A stretch of 64,000 nt of DNA from an uncultured Muribaculaceae bacterium (GCA_947174635.1 CAMWJS010000010.1:1-64000), one strand, 5' to 3'. Positions 19,703-29,690 are shown, counted from the stretch's first letter. The notes: a model not told the origin generated them from the letters alone. Translations and numbers: made by a program.

Positions 19703-21367
19703 TCAACTGCGTTCTTTATGCCGTTTTGCGGCATTGCCGAGCGCAATTTTGAATGCTTCGTCATACCATGAAATAAAATGCGACCATGCAGCCTTTGAGG
19801 CTGTATCCATCGCGGCTTTCGCTATGACAGCCCGTCCGGAAGCGTTTGTACTTATCAATTCAAACAGCGACTGTGCGATAGCATCGACTACATCACCATA
19901 GTTGGAATCGGTGCGAGGTATGACATTTACACCTGAAACCGCGAATTCCGGTTTTGACGCAGACAAAATCCATTGGCCGAAACCGGATAGTGAAGTAGTC
20001 ACAGTGGGCACTCCGAACGCCACGCTTTCCAGAGGCGTATAGCCCCACGGCTCATAATACGACGGGAACACCGTAGCATCAACACCGATAAGAAGGTCAT
20101 AGTAAGGACTGTCGAATATACCGTCATTGCCATTGAGATAGCACGGCACGTACACGACAGTCATGCCGTCAGCAACATCAGCGCCAAAACCAAGCTGATG
20201 TATACGGTTGACAATCGGATCCTCATTATAATTATGCAGTGTGTGAGTGATTACGGCATCGTCAAGCCCAGCGGTAGCATTGTGCACAAGAGCATCCTGA
20301 AGGTCAGAACGCCCCTTGTCAACCCACGCAGGAACCATCACAAGAGCAAGCACACGCGATTGCGTACGGCTACGCAATGCGTTCATACTGTCGAGGAACA
20401 CATCGATACCTTTGTTGCGATATTCGCATCTACCGGAGGTCACTACTATAAATGTATCATTGTCAAGCTGCTTACCTGTCAGAGCCCGAGCTACCGACAA
20501 CAGTTTTTCGCGGGCCTGCTGACGCGCATTGTCGAAACGCGTACGGGCAGGAACGAAATTTTTCTCAAATCCGTTGGGAGTGACTACCGCAGGTTTTATA
20601 TCAAGAAGCTGCTCGCATTCCACTGCCGTGATGTCACTGACTGTCGTAAAACAATCTGCGGCATGAGCGGCAGCCTTTTCAAGAGAATGCTTCGACTCCA
20701 TATTGAGCTCGCGTGCCATCTGATCGCCGTTGTATCCTTTCAGATAGTCATAAAGCGGCTTGCCGTTACCGCAGATGCTGCGTCCGATACTTGTGGCATG
20801 CGTGGTGAATACAGTGGCAATGGCCGGTTCTTTCCATTTCAGATAAAGAAGCCCCATTCCGGTGGTCCACTCATTGAAGTGAGCGATGACATCGGATGGT
20901 GCGCCCGCGTGCCGGTATATACTCTGCATCACTATGGCAGACGCCACAGCAAAAGCACACCCTTCAGCATAATCGCCGTAGGCATGCAGAGAATCTACGC
21001 CGTAGCGGCTCCACATTTCACCGTATATCTCATTAAGTTGCGAATACACTCCATTAAAGTCGACCAATACGGCAATAGGCTTACCGGGGACATCCCAACG
21101 GCCAACCCTGACTTTAATATCATAAGGGAGCTGCAACGATTTCCGCCACTCCTTAAGCACAGACCTGTTTTCGATAAAAAAAGGCGAAGGATTACTGTCT
21201 GACCACACATCGGGCCCGATGAAAATCACTTTGTCTTTATATTGCTTTTGAAGCGTTTTTGCCTTGGTGGACAGCACTGTATATATACCGCCAATCTTAT
21301 TGCAGACTTCCCAGCTCGTCTCGAAAAGCAGATTGAGACCACATTCTTCTTTTTTTCCTTCTTTCAT
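19703..21367 (-). CDS. Glycogen synthase, GT3 (eukaryotic-like) family
   Basis: LLFETSWEVCNKIGGIYTVLSTKA N-terminus, FTTHATSIGRSICGNG, VTPNGF, FPSYYEPWGYTPLESVAFGVPTVTTSLSGFG. Confidence 0.88.
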   Translation of the reverse strand: MKEGKKEECGLNLLFETSWEVCNKIGGIYTVLSTKAKTLQKQYKDKVIFIGPDVWSDSNPSPFFIENRSVLKEWRKSLQLPYDIKVRVGRWDVPGKPIAVLVDFNGVYSQLNEIYGEMWSRYGVDSLHAYGDYAEGCAFAVASAIVMQSIYRHAGAPSDVIAHFNEWTTGMGLLYLKWKEPAIATVFTTHATSIGRSICGNGKPLYDYLKGYNGDQMARELNMESKHSLEKAAAHAADCFTTVSDITAVECEQLLDIKPAVVTPNGFEKNFVPARTRFDNARQQAREKLLSVARALTGKQLDNDTFIVVTSGRCEYRNKGIDVFLDSMNALRSRTQSRVLALVMVPAWVDKGRSDLQDALVHNATAGLDDAVITHTLHNYNEDPIVNRIHQLGFGADVADGMTVVYVPCYLNGNDGIFDSPYYDLLIGVDATVFPSYYEPWGYTPLESVAFGVPTVTTSLSGFGQWILSASKPEFAVSGVNVIPRTDSNYGDVVDAIAQSLFELISTNASGRAVIAKAAMDTASKAAWSHFISWYDEAFKIALGNAAKRHKERS

Positions 21368-21771
21368 TATACCTTAAAACATACTTTCGGAGGAGGATAA
21401 TTTGAGACAGCAAAGGTAATAAAAAAATATCAATAGACAAAAAAATGCTGCACAAGCATATAAAATAACACTCCACAGACAGAAATAAACCTTTTGGCAC
21501 TCCAAACGTCTCCCATCAAAAAAAGCACGCACTCCCCGCATTATCCCACACTTGTTGCCACTACAGCACAACGTCACACGCCGGTTCCTCGCCCAAATAT
21601 TTTTTTCATAAATTTTTACTAATAAAAATCATCCATGGCATCAATTTCGGCTTCAAGCTCAGATTCAGTTGCAAAAAAATCAAAAAAAATTTCGCTGCTC
21701 CGCATTCAAGTTTGCAGATAAAATTTTTATTATTAATTTTGTATTGAATAACGCGTTACTATCATCTACTC

Positions 21772-22080
21772 ATGAGAAAGTTAATTTCTGCCGTCATATT
21801 ACTTTTAGCAGTCAATGCTTTCAGCGGACAATGGTTCGCCGAAGCTGCGCCTGCCGTCGAGAGCAGGGTCGCCGACCGCGCTCCGACAGTGTCGGTTGAA
21901 AAAGGCTACATAGAGCTGACAGCACCCGATGGTGACAATGTCCGCTTTGAAATCTTCTCCATCACCGGCCAACTTATAAAGTCGCTTACCGTGAAAGGTT
22001 CTACCGTGAAAGTCGATTTACCCAAAGGTTTCTATATTATTAAATGTGAGTCCTGGACAAAACGGGTAATGCTCAGATAA
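21772..22080 (+). CDS. Small secreted protein consisting mainly of a T9SS type A-like sorting domain
   Basis: Signal peptide; FEIFSITGQLIKSLTVKGSTVKVDLPKGFYIIKCESWTKRVMLR. Confidence 0.65.
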   Translation: MRKLISAVILLLAVNAFSGQWFAEAAPAVESRVADRAPTVSVEKGYIELTAPDGDNVRFEIFSITGQLIKSLTVKGSTVKVDLPKGFYIIKCESWTKRVMLR

Positions 22081-22171
22081 CGCAAGCCGGAGAGACACCG
22101 GAGCAAGTCCTGTCAGGGCAAACGACACCAACAGCCTTAACAGCATTACAATCTATTATATCATACAAAAC

Positions 22172-24193
22172 ATGAATCTAAATCTCAAAACAATGTGTAC
22201 CCGTGGACTTACCTTCGGGCTAATGTCAATTGGTGCGGCCGGCATCTGCGGCGCACAGAATATCGACAGCAAGTTTGACTCATTCCCCAGCTACTCAGGT
22301 GACGACCTCGAACTCGCCGTCAGCCCCCAAGGCATAAAGTTCTCATTATGGTCTCCTGAAGCTCAAGCGGTAAGGGTTCGCATATACCCTACCGACCGCA
22401 ACTCGGCCGCAGATGAGACTATTGACATGACAAAGGGAGACAATGGCGTTTGGCGCGCCACAGCGTCAGCCTCCAACGTAGGCAAATTCTACACCTTCCA
22501 AGTATCACACAACGGGAAATGGCTCGAAGAAACCCCCGGCGTATGGGCAAAGGCTGTGGGCACAAACGGCGAACGTGCCGCAATAATCAACCTTGACGAC
22601 ACCGACCCCAACGGCTGGAATGCCGACAAAGGACCGAAAGTAGAAACCATAAACGATGTGGTGCTTTATGAGATGCACCACCGCGACTTCTCCATGCACC
22701 CGTCAAGCGGCATAGTACACAAAGGCAAATTCCTCGCACTAACTGAGGACGGCACCCGGACCCCGCTTGGCGACAAGACCGGCATCGACCATCTTAAAGA
22801 ACTGGGCGTGACACACGTGCACATCCTCCCGTCGTATGACTATAACAGCGTCGACGAATCCAACCTGCCGTCAAACCAGTACAACTGGGGATACGACCCG
22901 TTCAACTATAACGCACCGGAGGGTTCATATTCGACAGACCCGGCAAATCCTACAGCCCGCATCCGCGAAATGAAGGAGATGATAAAAGCGCTGCATGACG
23001 CAGGCATTGGCGTTGTGATGGACGTCGTATACAACCATACCGCCAACAACGACAACTCCAACTTCTCGCTCACGGCTCCCGGATACTATTACCGCCACCG
23101 CGCCGACGGCACCTACAGCGACGCCTCCGGCTGCGGCAACGAGACCGCCTCGGAGCGCCAGCAGATGCGCGATTTCATAGTAAATTCAGTGAAATACTGG
23201 GCCTCAGAATACCACATCGACGGCTTCCGCTTCGACCTCATGGCAATCCATGACACTGAAACGATGAATCAGGTAGCCCGCGAACTCAAAGAAATCAACC
23301 CCTCGATTTTCGTATATGGCGAAGGCTGGACCGCCGGCGACTCGCCCCTGCCCATAGAACGCAGGGCTCTCAAGGAAAATGTAGCCAAAATGGAAGGCAT
23401 CGCCGTTTTCTCCGATGACATACGTGATGCCATAAAAGGCCATTACTCAAACGCTGCCGACCGCGGTTTCGCCACCGGCAAACCGGGCAACGAAGAGACC
23501 GTAAAAATCGGTATCGTAGCTGCCACAGCCCATCCGCAGGTCGACTACAGCAAAGGCAACAATTCAAAATTCGCCTACGCAACTTCACCCTCCCAGATTA
23601 TAAACTATGTGTCATGCCATGACGACCTGACACTCACCGACAAGCTGGCCAAATCGATGCCCGAAGCAAGCGTCGACGAGCGCCTCCGCGCCGCAAAGCT
23701 CGCGCAGACAATCGTGTTCACATCGCAGGGCACACCGTTCATGTTTGCCGGCGAAGAGGTGTTCCGCGACAAGCAGGGCGTGCACAACTCCTACAAGTCG
23801 CCCGACTCAATCAACGCCATCGACTGGACTCAGAAGCACACTTATGCCGACCAGTTCAACTACTACAAGGAGTTAATCAGACTGCGCAAAGAGCACCCTG
23901 CTTTCCGCATGCGCACTGCTGATGAAATCGCCCGCAACATCGTGTTTGACAAAGTCAATGAGCCCAACCTTATCAGCTACTCCATCAAGAACAATGCCAA
24001 CGGCGACAGCTGGAAGGAAATCAAGCTCGTGTTCAACGGCAGCGATGACGCCAAAACCGTCAAGGTAGGCAAAGGCGACTGGACAATCATAGCAGAGGAT
24101 GGCCGCATCAATGCCGACGGCCTCGGCACCACCCGTGGCGGCAACATCACCGTAGCACCCCGCTCCGCACTTATCCTCGCCCGCACCAAGTAA
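22172..24193 (+). CDS. pulA: Type I pullulanase (GH13, CBM48-like N-terminus)
   Basis: YNWGYDPFNYNAPEGSYSTDP, MDVVYNHT, GFRFDLMAIHD, YGEGWTAGD, VSCHDDLTLTDKL. Confidence 0.9.
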   Translation: MNLNLKTMCTRGLTFGLMSIGAAGICGAQNIDSKFDSFPSYSGDDLELAVSPQGIKFSLWSPEAQAVRVRIYPTDRNSAADETIDMTKGDNGVWRATASASNVGKFYTFQVSHNGKWLEETPGVWAKAVGTNGERAAIINLDDTDPNGWNADKGPKVETINDVVLYEMHHRDFSMHPSSGIVHKGKFLALTEDGTRTPLGDKTGIDHLKELGVTHVHILPSYDYNSVDESNLPSNQYNWGYDPFNYNAPEGSYSTDPANPTARIREMKEMIKALHDAGIGVVMDVVYNHTANNDNSNFSLTAPGYYYRHRADGTYSDASGCGNETASERQQMRDFIVNSVKYWASEYHIDGFRFDLMAIHDTETMNQVARELKEINPSIFVYGEGWTAGDSPLPIERRALKENVAKMEGIAVFSDDIRDAIKGHYSNAADRGFATGKPGNEETVKIGIVAATAHPQVDYSKGNNSKFAYATSPSQIINYVSCHDDLTLTDKLAKSMPEASVDERLRAAKLAQTIVFTSQGTPFMFAGEEVFRDKQGVHNSYKSPDSINAIDWTQKHTYADQFNYYKELIRLRKEHPAFRMRTADEIARNIVFDKVNEPNLISYSIKNNANGDSWKEIKLVFNGSDDAKTVKVGKGDWTIIAEDGRINADGLGTTRGGNITVAPRSALILARTK

Positions 24194-24210
24194 CTGAATT
24201 TTCCATAATA

Positions 24211-24251
24211 CAAAGAGCCGGCACGTGCACATTGCATGCGGCGGCTCTTTG
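24211..24251. terminator. Hairpin terminator after pullulanase
   Basis: CAAAGAGCCG...CGGCTCTTTG 10-bp stem. Confidence 0.6.
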
Positions 24252-24290
24252 CATTGCTCCCCCTTTAGTTTCATATACAACCGCCCCAAC

Positions 24291-25547
24291 ATGGAAGAGG
24301 AAATCAGCAATTCATCACTTAATTTTATCAATCCGTCAGAAATTGAGCTTGACAACTGCGTTGTCGAATTGTCACGACGCCAGACCTGTCTGCTTTATAG
24401 TGCCCGCTGGAACAGCCGCCGCTACGTATTGAAAACATTGCGCCGTGAGTATGCTGACAATCCTGTCTATATAGAGGCGCTGCGCAAGGAATTTGAACTT
24501 GGAGTGCGTCTTGACCATCCTGACATCATTCGTGTGGTAGCGCTTGAGGATATTGCGACTCTCGGAAAATGCATAGTGATGGAATGGATCGACGGCGAAC
24601 CACTCAATAAATTTCTCGCCACCAATCCGCCGCGCCACGAACGCCGCGCCATAGCGCTTCGACTTGCCAAAGCCCTCGCCTACATGCACCACGCAGGAGT
24701 ATCGCACCGCGACCTGAAGCCCGACAATATCCTCATCACCCGCCGCGGTCATAATGTCAAAATCATTGACTTCGGTCTTGGCGATGCCGACTCGTTCACA
24801 AGCCTGAAATCGGCACGCGGCACACAATCATACGGAGCCCCCGAGATGCAACAGACTGCCGCCGTGGCTGACAGCGCCGCTGATGTGTATGCATTCGGCA
24901 AGATACTTCAACAGTTATTGCCAAAAATGCGCAAGCGACGGCTTATAGTCAGATGCCTGCGAGTCGACCCCAAAAAACGTCCGACAATGGATGATATAGT
25001 CTCGTCATTGGCATCGAACAGACTACGCAATTTTTCGCTATCATTGCTTGGGGTAGCCGCGACTGCAGCATTGTCGGGACTGATAATTACCAACCAGCGC
25101 CGGATTCCTGCATTACCGATATCCCCTGCCGAGAAGCAGACACGCATCGATACCATATACATAGTGCAACCCGCACCAATCGACACCACTCCGGCCGCGG
25201 CAAACGACTTCGGCTCCGGAAGGAGCGCACAAGACGCCTCTCACGTCATAAAATCCAGGCATGACAACCGCCTCGATTCAATATACAGATTTTTCATAAA
25301 AAAATCCGACACCAATATTGAAACGGTCAAAGATAAACTCAGGCAATCAACACATTTCGAAGAAGCCCATATCGCCATGGATGAGTATCGTGACAACATG
25401 ATTTCTATCGTTGATGAAATGTGCCAAGAACTGCGCGACTGCGGCTACACCGAATACGATATTGGCACAGCCCGCTCCAACCTCTACCTATACATGAGCG
25501 ATACAGCTCACGGACTTTCCGAGTTATTTCTTAACCTTGCCCCCTGA
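24291..25547 (+). CDS. Hanks-type Ser/Thr protein kinase with C-terminal TM and extracytoplasmic region
   Basis: VSHRDLKPDNILITRRG, IIDFGLGD, RGTQSYGAPEM; TM near LSLLGVAATAALSGLIIT. Start set at the ATG 24291 (MEEEISNSS) because the track start lies inside the terminator. Confidence 0.85.
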   Translation: MEEEISNSSLNFINPSEIELDNCVVELSRRQTCLLYSARWNSRRYVLKTLRREYADNPVYIEALRKEFELGVRLDHPDIIRVVALEDIATLGKCIVMEWIDGEPLNKFLATNPPRHERRAIALRLAKALAYMHHAGVSHRDLKPDNILITRRGHNVKIIDFGLGDADSFTSLKSARGTQSYGAPEMQQTAAVADSAADVYAFGKILQQLLPKMRKRRLIVRCLRVDPKKRPTMDDIVSSLASNRLRNFSLSLLGVAATAALSGLIITNQRRIPALPISPAEKQTRIDTIYIVQPAPIDTTPAAANDFGSGRSAQDASHVIKSRHDNRLDSIYRFFIKKSDTNIETVKDKLRQSTHFEEAHIAMDEYRDNMISIVDEMCQELRDCGYTEYDIGTARSNLYLYMSDTAHGLSELFLNLAP

Positions 25548-25682
25548 CCACATCTCAATATATCGCACTATCTGTTTGTATCAAAGGAACCGATGACACC
25601 ACAAAAAAATTCAAAAGGCCGCGACACAAATCGTGACGCGACCTCTGATACAAAGTATATTTAAGATAGAGGTTATAATATT

Positions 25683-26237
25683 TTAGAAATTGAGATCCAT
25701 ACCTTTGAGCATGTCTGCAGCGTTGTTCATAGCGTTTTCCATCATTTCTTCACTGTTGGCGACACCTCCGGCCATATCGGCTGCGGCTTCTGTCATCTTG
25801 CCTGTAATTTTCATGTAACGCTGCATCTGGCTTGAGCTCATTGAGCCACTGCAATTATCTATTTTACGACTAAGGCTTTCGGCCGACTCCATATAATCGT
25901 TCATTTTAGCCATGACAGACATGTCGCCTTTAGCCACCTTCTTTACCATCGAGATATAGTTGTCAGCGAATTTCTCGTATTCGTTGAGCATATCGTCAAC
26001 GTCTGAGGAAGAAACTGATGAATCGTTGTCATCCTCGAAGTCAGAGTCGTCGCTGTCACATGAGTCTGATGAGCTGTAATCGCTGCCTTCATAGTCACCA
26101 TAAGAGCTCGCGTAATCTGATGATTCAGTGTTTTCTGTTTTGTCGCCCTTTGCATCGGCTGAAGAATCTTCAGACTTAGAGCCACAAGAGGTCATTGCAA
26201 CTAATGCAACCGCTACAGATAAAAATTTAAAGTTCAT
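25683..26237 (-). CDS. Lipoprotein with Ser/Asp-rich low-complexity segment (DUF6591-like)
   Basis: Lipobox VAMTSC; SSDYASSYGDYEGSDYSSSDSCDSDDSDFEDDNDSS; C-terminal helical domain. Confidence 0.7.
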   Translation of the reverse strand: MNFKFLSVAVALVAMTSCGSKSEDSSADAKGDKTENTESSDYASSYGDYEGSDYSSSDSCDSDDSDFEDDNDSSVSSSDVDDMLNEYEKFADNYISMVKKVAKGDMSVMAKMNDYMESAESLSRKIDNCSGSMSSSQMQRYMKITGKMTEAAADMAGGVANSEEMMENAMNNAADMLKGMDLNF

Positions 26238-26314
26238 ACAAGTTAATTAAATTTAAGTTGTTAATAAATAATTGATTGGTAATATTTAATATTTAAATAA
26301 TCTGTCATGGATTG

Positions 26315-26926
26315 TCATTCGTCGGTGGTATTGAATATGTGATAAGTGACTCCCGTACGCGTGCCGGCCACGTAGGTGTGAACAAGTTCGCTGTCGGCAT
26401 GCACCACTTTACTGAAAAAAGCGGGAGCATTCTGGGTCAACGAGGCAAACTCTACCACGTCACCCTTACGGAGTTTGGCATTTTTCGACATCTCCACCTC
26501 AAACTCAACTGACGATATACGTTTCAATACGCACACCCGGTCAGGAGTCCAGCGCAGTTCAACACTGCAATTGAAAGGTATCTCGGCCGAACTGATGGTC
26601 TCACCAAAATAATTGCCTGACTGAGTCATTTTGTCATTTGCGTTAACATTCTCTATAAAATCTTCTATGTCACGATAACCCACAAATCCGGCGAGAACAC
26701 AAAGGGTGAAACGTTCGGGATTGTAGGCAGAACCGACATCCTTTACGTAGCCCCAAATGCGTTTTAGTGTGGTAGGCGAGATCGGCTGTTTTTTCGCATT
26801 AAGGATTGCCTGTGACAGGAAATCGAAATCAGCCGGCGATACAATGCGGCGATTCACGACATTCTCCACCTCTGAGCGTAATATTGCAATTATTTCTTGT
26901 GAATATCTTATTTTTCTTTCGGCCAT
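26315..26926 (-). CDS. Conserved hypothetical protein with putative N-terminal DNA-binding region
   Basis: Intact 203-aa ORF; ISPTTLKRIWGYV segment resembles Bacteroidetes regulator-like hypotheticals. Confidence 0.6.
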   Translation of the reverse strand: MAERKIRYSQEIIAILRSEVENVVNRRIVSPADFDFLSQAILNAKKQPISPTTLKRIWGYVKDVGSAYNPERFTLCVLAGFVGYRDIEDFIENVNANDKMTQSGNYFGETISSAEIPFNCSVELRWTPDRVCVLKRISSVEFEVEMSKNAKLRKGDVVEFASLTQNAPAFFSKVVHADSELVHTYVAGTRTGVTYHIFNTTDE

Positions 26927-27128
26927 ACGAAATTAACGTGATTTTTTTGCAAATATAAATATTATCTGCGTCACCGCTTCGTTCCATTTTATTCCAATTT
27001 AATCCGACTATTGAATTTTGCATATTTTCTGAAATAAAAGTATGTAGGCCCCCTGTGGTGGAAGATATAACTCATTGCTCTTCTTATTGGAAACTTTTCA
27101 GTATGTTACCAACAGTATTTTAAAAATA

Positions 27129-27160
27129 TTTGGCAATACAGGAATTAATTATTATCTTTG
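27129..27160 (+). promoter_or_regulatory. Promoter of rplY (TTTG-N20-TATCTTTG)
   Basis: TTTG at 27129-27132 and TATCTTTG at 27153-27160. Confidence 0.7.
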
Positions 27161-27242
27161 CAGTCGCTTTTTAGCATCCCGTGTGATGGGAAATTAAGGA
27201 GCAAAACTTAATTTTGAGTAACACAATTAATTAAAAGAAACA

Positions 27243-27893
27243 ATGCAAGTATTCAAACTGGCTGCCGAGCCCCGTACCGACCTCGGCAAGAAAGCTGCAA
27301 AGACTCTCCGCAGCGAAGGTAAAATTCCCGTAGTGCTCAACGGCGGCGAAATCGTAGACCTCCCCTACACCGGCAAGCTCGGCGCAGGTGAAAAAATGGT
27401 AGAGATCGGCAATGGCAAAGGCATGATTACCACTGACCTCACCGTTACCAACGAAGCCGTACGCAAACTCGTCTACACTCCCGACATCTTTGCTGTAGAA
27501 CTCGAATATAACGGCGCAAAGAAAATGGCCGTTCTCAAAGAAATTCAGTTCCAGCCTGTAAAAGACACTATCCTTCACATGGACTTCCTCGAAGTAAACG
27601 ACACAAAACCTGTTGTTGTAGAAGTTCCCGTGAAACTCGAAGGTCACGCCGAAGGTGTTAAAGCCGGTGGTAAGCTCAACCTCTCGATGAAGAAACTCAA
27701 AGTACGCGCCATCTATACCGACATACCCGAGCGCCTTGTAATCAACGTAGACCACCTCGGTCTCGGCAAGACTCTCCAGGTTGGTGAACTTCACTTCGAA
27801 GGCCTCGAACTGGTCAACGCCAAGAATGCCGTTGTCTGCGCAGTTCAGCTCACTCGTGCTGCCCGCGGTGCTCAGGCCAACGCTGCTAAATAA
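27243..27893 (+). CDS. rplY: 50S ribosomal protein L25 (general stress protein Ctc family)
   Basis: L25 N-terminal domain plus TL5/CTC C-terminal domain; followed by pth. Confidence 0.93.
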   Translation: MQVFKLAAEPRTDLGKKAAKTLRSEGKIPVVLNGGEIVDLPYTGKLGAGEKMVEIGNGKGMITTDLTVTNEAVRKLVYTPDIFAVELEYNGAKKMAVLKEIQFQPVKDTILHMDFLEVNDTKPVVVEVPVKLEGHAEGVKAGGKLNLSMKKLKVRAIYTDIPERLVINVDHLGLGKTLQVGELHFEGLELVNAKNAVVCAVQLTRAARGAQANAAK

Positions 27894-27904
27894 TTGGACT
27901 ATAG

Positions 27905-28468
27905 ATGAAATATCTTATTGTAGGGCTGGGTAATATCGGCGACGAATACCGCAATACCCGCCACAATATAGGATTTAAAGTATTGGATGCCTTAGCAGAG
28001 GCGTCCAATACTTCTTTTACTACCGAACGTTACGGTGATGTAGCCCAGTGCCGTCTGAAGAACAAACAGATGGTGCTGCTCAAGCCATCTACCTACATGA
28101 ATCTTTCAGGCAATGCCGTACGTTACTGGAAGGAAAAAGAGAAAATCGAACTTGAAAACATCCTTGTGATAGTAGATGACATAGCACTCCCCTTCGGAGC
28201 TATCCGCATCAAACCGTCAGGCTCAGACGCAGGCCACAACGGATTGAAAAACATAGCTCAGATGCTTGGCACGCAAGCCTATCCCCGACTGCGTTTCGGC
28301 ATAGGAGACAACTTTCCCCGCGGATGCCAGATTGACTATGTACTCGGACATTTCACTCTCGACGAACGCCAGAAACTTCCTGTTCGCATTGATGTTGCCA
28401 TCGATGCCATCAAAGCATTCGTGCTTTCGGGACTCCAGTTTGCAATGTGTAACTTCAATAACAAATAG
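27905..28468 (+). CDS. pth: Peptidyl-tRNA hydrolase
   Basis: LIVGLGNIGDEYRNTRHNIGF, KPSTYMNLSG, GHNGLKNI. Confidence 0.95.
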   Translation: MKYLIVGLGNIGDEYRNTRHNIGFKVLDALAEASNTSFTTERYGDVAQCRLKNKQMVLLKPSTYMNLSGNAVRYWKEKEKIELENILVIVDDIALPFGAIRIKPSGSDAGHNGLKNIAQMLGTQAYPRLRFGIGDNFPRGCQIDYVLGHFTLDERQKLPVRIDVAIDAIKAFVLSGLQFAMCNFNNK

Positions 28469-28470
28469 AT

Positions 28471-28950
28471 ATGGCCAAAAGCGAGGAAAGAATAGACAAA
28501 TGGCTATGGGCGATGCGCATATTCAAGACACGCACCGTTGCTACAGACTCCTGCAAGAAAGGACGCGTCAGCATAGGGGCTACGGCCGACAGTTCGGTCG
28601 CGGTAAAGCCGTCGCGACTTATCAAGGTCGGTGACATAGTTCATGTGCGCAAGCCGCCGGTCACCTACTCATTCCGCGTCAAGGCACTGACAGAAAACCG
28701 ACTTGGCGCACGCCTCGTGCCCGAGTACATGGAAAATATCACACCGCAGGCACAATACGACCTACTCGACGTAGTGAAAATATCCGGATTTATCGACCGC
28801 CGCAAAGGGCTCGGACGCCCGACAAAACGCGAAGGACGCGAATTGGCTCGTTTTGCAGAAGCTGTCAACGACGGATGGGACTTTGATGACAGCGACATCC
28901 AATCGAACGACATGTATGAATTTGATTTTGACGAAGAGGACTTCGACTGA
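28471..28950 (+). CDS. S4-domain RNA-binding protein (HslR/Hsp15-like)
   Basis: RIDKWLWAMRIFKTRTVATDSCKKGRVSIG S4 domain. Confidence 0.85.
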   Translation: MAKSEERIDKWLWAMRIFKTRTVATDSCKKGRVSIGATADSSVAVKPSRLIKVGDIVHVRKPPVTYSFRVKALTENRLGARLVPEYMENITPQAQYDLLDVVKISGFIDRRKGLGRPTKREGRELARFAEAVNDGWDFDDSDIQSNDMYEFDFDEEDFD

Positions 28951-29006
28951 CCGAATTTCCGGAAGGCGCGATTTTTCAACCATCTCAAACTCTACAGACA
29001 TCAAAT

Positions 29007-29690
29007 ATGCAACAACGTTTTCTTCGACATGACGATACCATAATCGACATTATCAACGACGACTACACAATACTTCCGCTGCTGAGCAGATTTTCGATAC
29101 CGCTCGGTGTAGGCAACGAGACTATTGATGACATTTGTCGACGCAACGCTATTGATGTCAAAGCCTTGCTTCTGATGCTTAATTACATCAGAACCGGCAT
29201 TATCGATTCGTCGTATATCAACGTGGTCTCTCCTCTTGAAGTAGTAAAATTTTTAAAAAATTCCCATGACTACTTCATCAACTATAAATTCGCTCACATT
29301 CGCAAGAATCTCACGGCAGCTCTTGAGCTTGAGTCCAATGCGACCAACAGCATAATACTAAATTTTTTCGATACATTTATAGAAAAGGTCAAAGACCATT
29401 TCAAATACGAAGAGAGAAAAGTATTTCCTTATATAGAAGCCCTGCTGAATGGCGAAAAATCGACATACTCCATTGATATATTCCAACGTCATCACGAAGA
29501 GGTCGGCGGAGCACTCGCTGAATTGAAGAACATCATATTGCGCTACTACCGCACCACTGTTCCCAACCTGATGTATGACGTACTTGTTGACATCTACAAC
29601 TGTGAGGAAGACCTTGCCTCGCACTCTGATATCGAAAACAACCTGCTGATACCGATGGTGTCTGATATAGAAAGGAAGTTTCAGCAATGA
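29007..29690 (+). CDS. Hemerythrin-domain protein (RIC/YtfE-ScdA-like)
   Basis: HFKYEERKVFPYIEALL, FQRHHEEVGGAL, CEEDLASHSDIENNLLIP His/Glu pattern. Confidence 0.85.
   Translation: MQQRFLRHDDTIIDIINDDYTILPLLSRFSIPLGVGNETIDDICRRNAIDVKALLLMLNYIRTGIIDSSYINVVSPLEVVKFLKNSHDYFINYKFAHIRKNLTAALELESNATNSIILNFFDTFIEKVKDHFKYEERKVFPYIEALLNGEKSTYSIDIFQRHHEEVGGALAELKNIILRYYRTTVPNLMYDVLVDIYNCEEDLASHSDIENNLLIPMVSDIERKFQQ

Noticed and set aside
20198-21202. 334-aa plus-strand ORF
   Set aside because: Antisense to the GT3 glycogen synthase; low-complexity, basic/Cys-rich translation typical of shadow ORFs
24225-24290. N-terminal extension of the kinase ORF
   Set aside because: Overlaps the pullulanase terminator; a better start is at 24291
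27231-27794. 187-aa minus-strand ORF
   Set aside because: Antisense to rplY, which has clear L25 homology and a promoter
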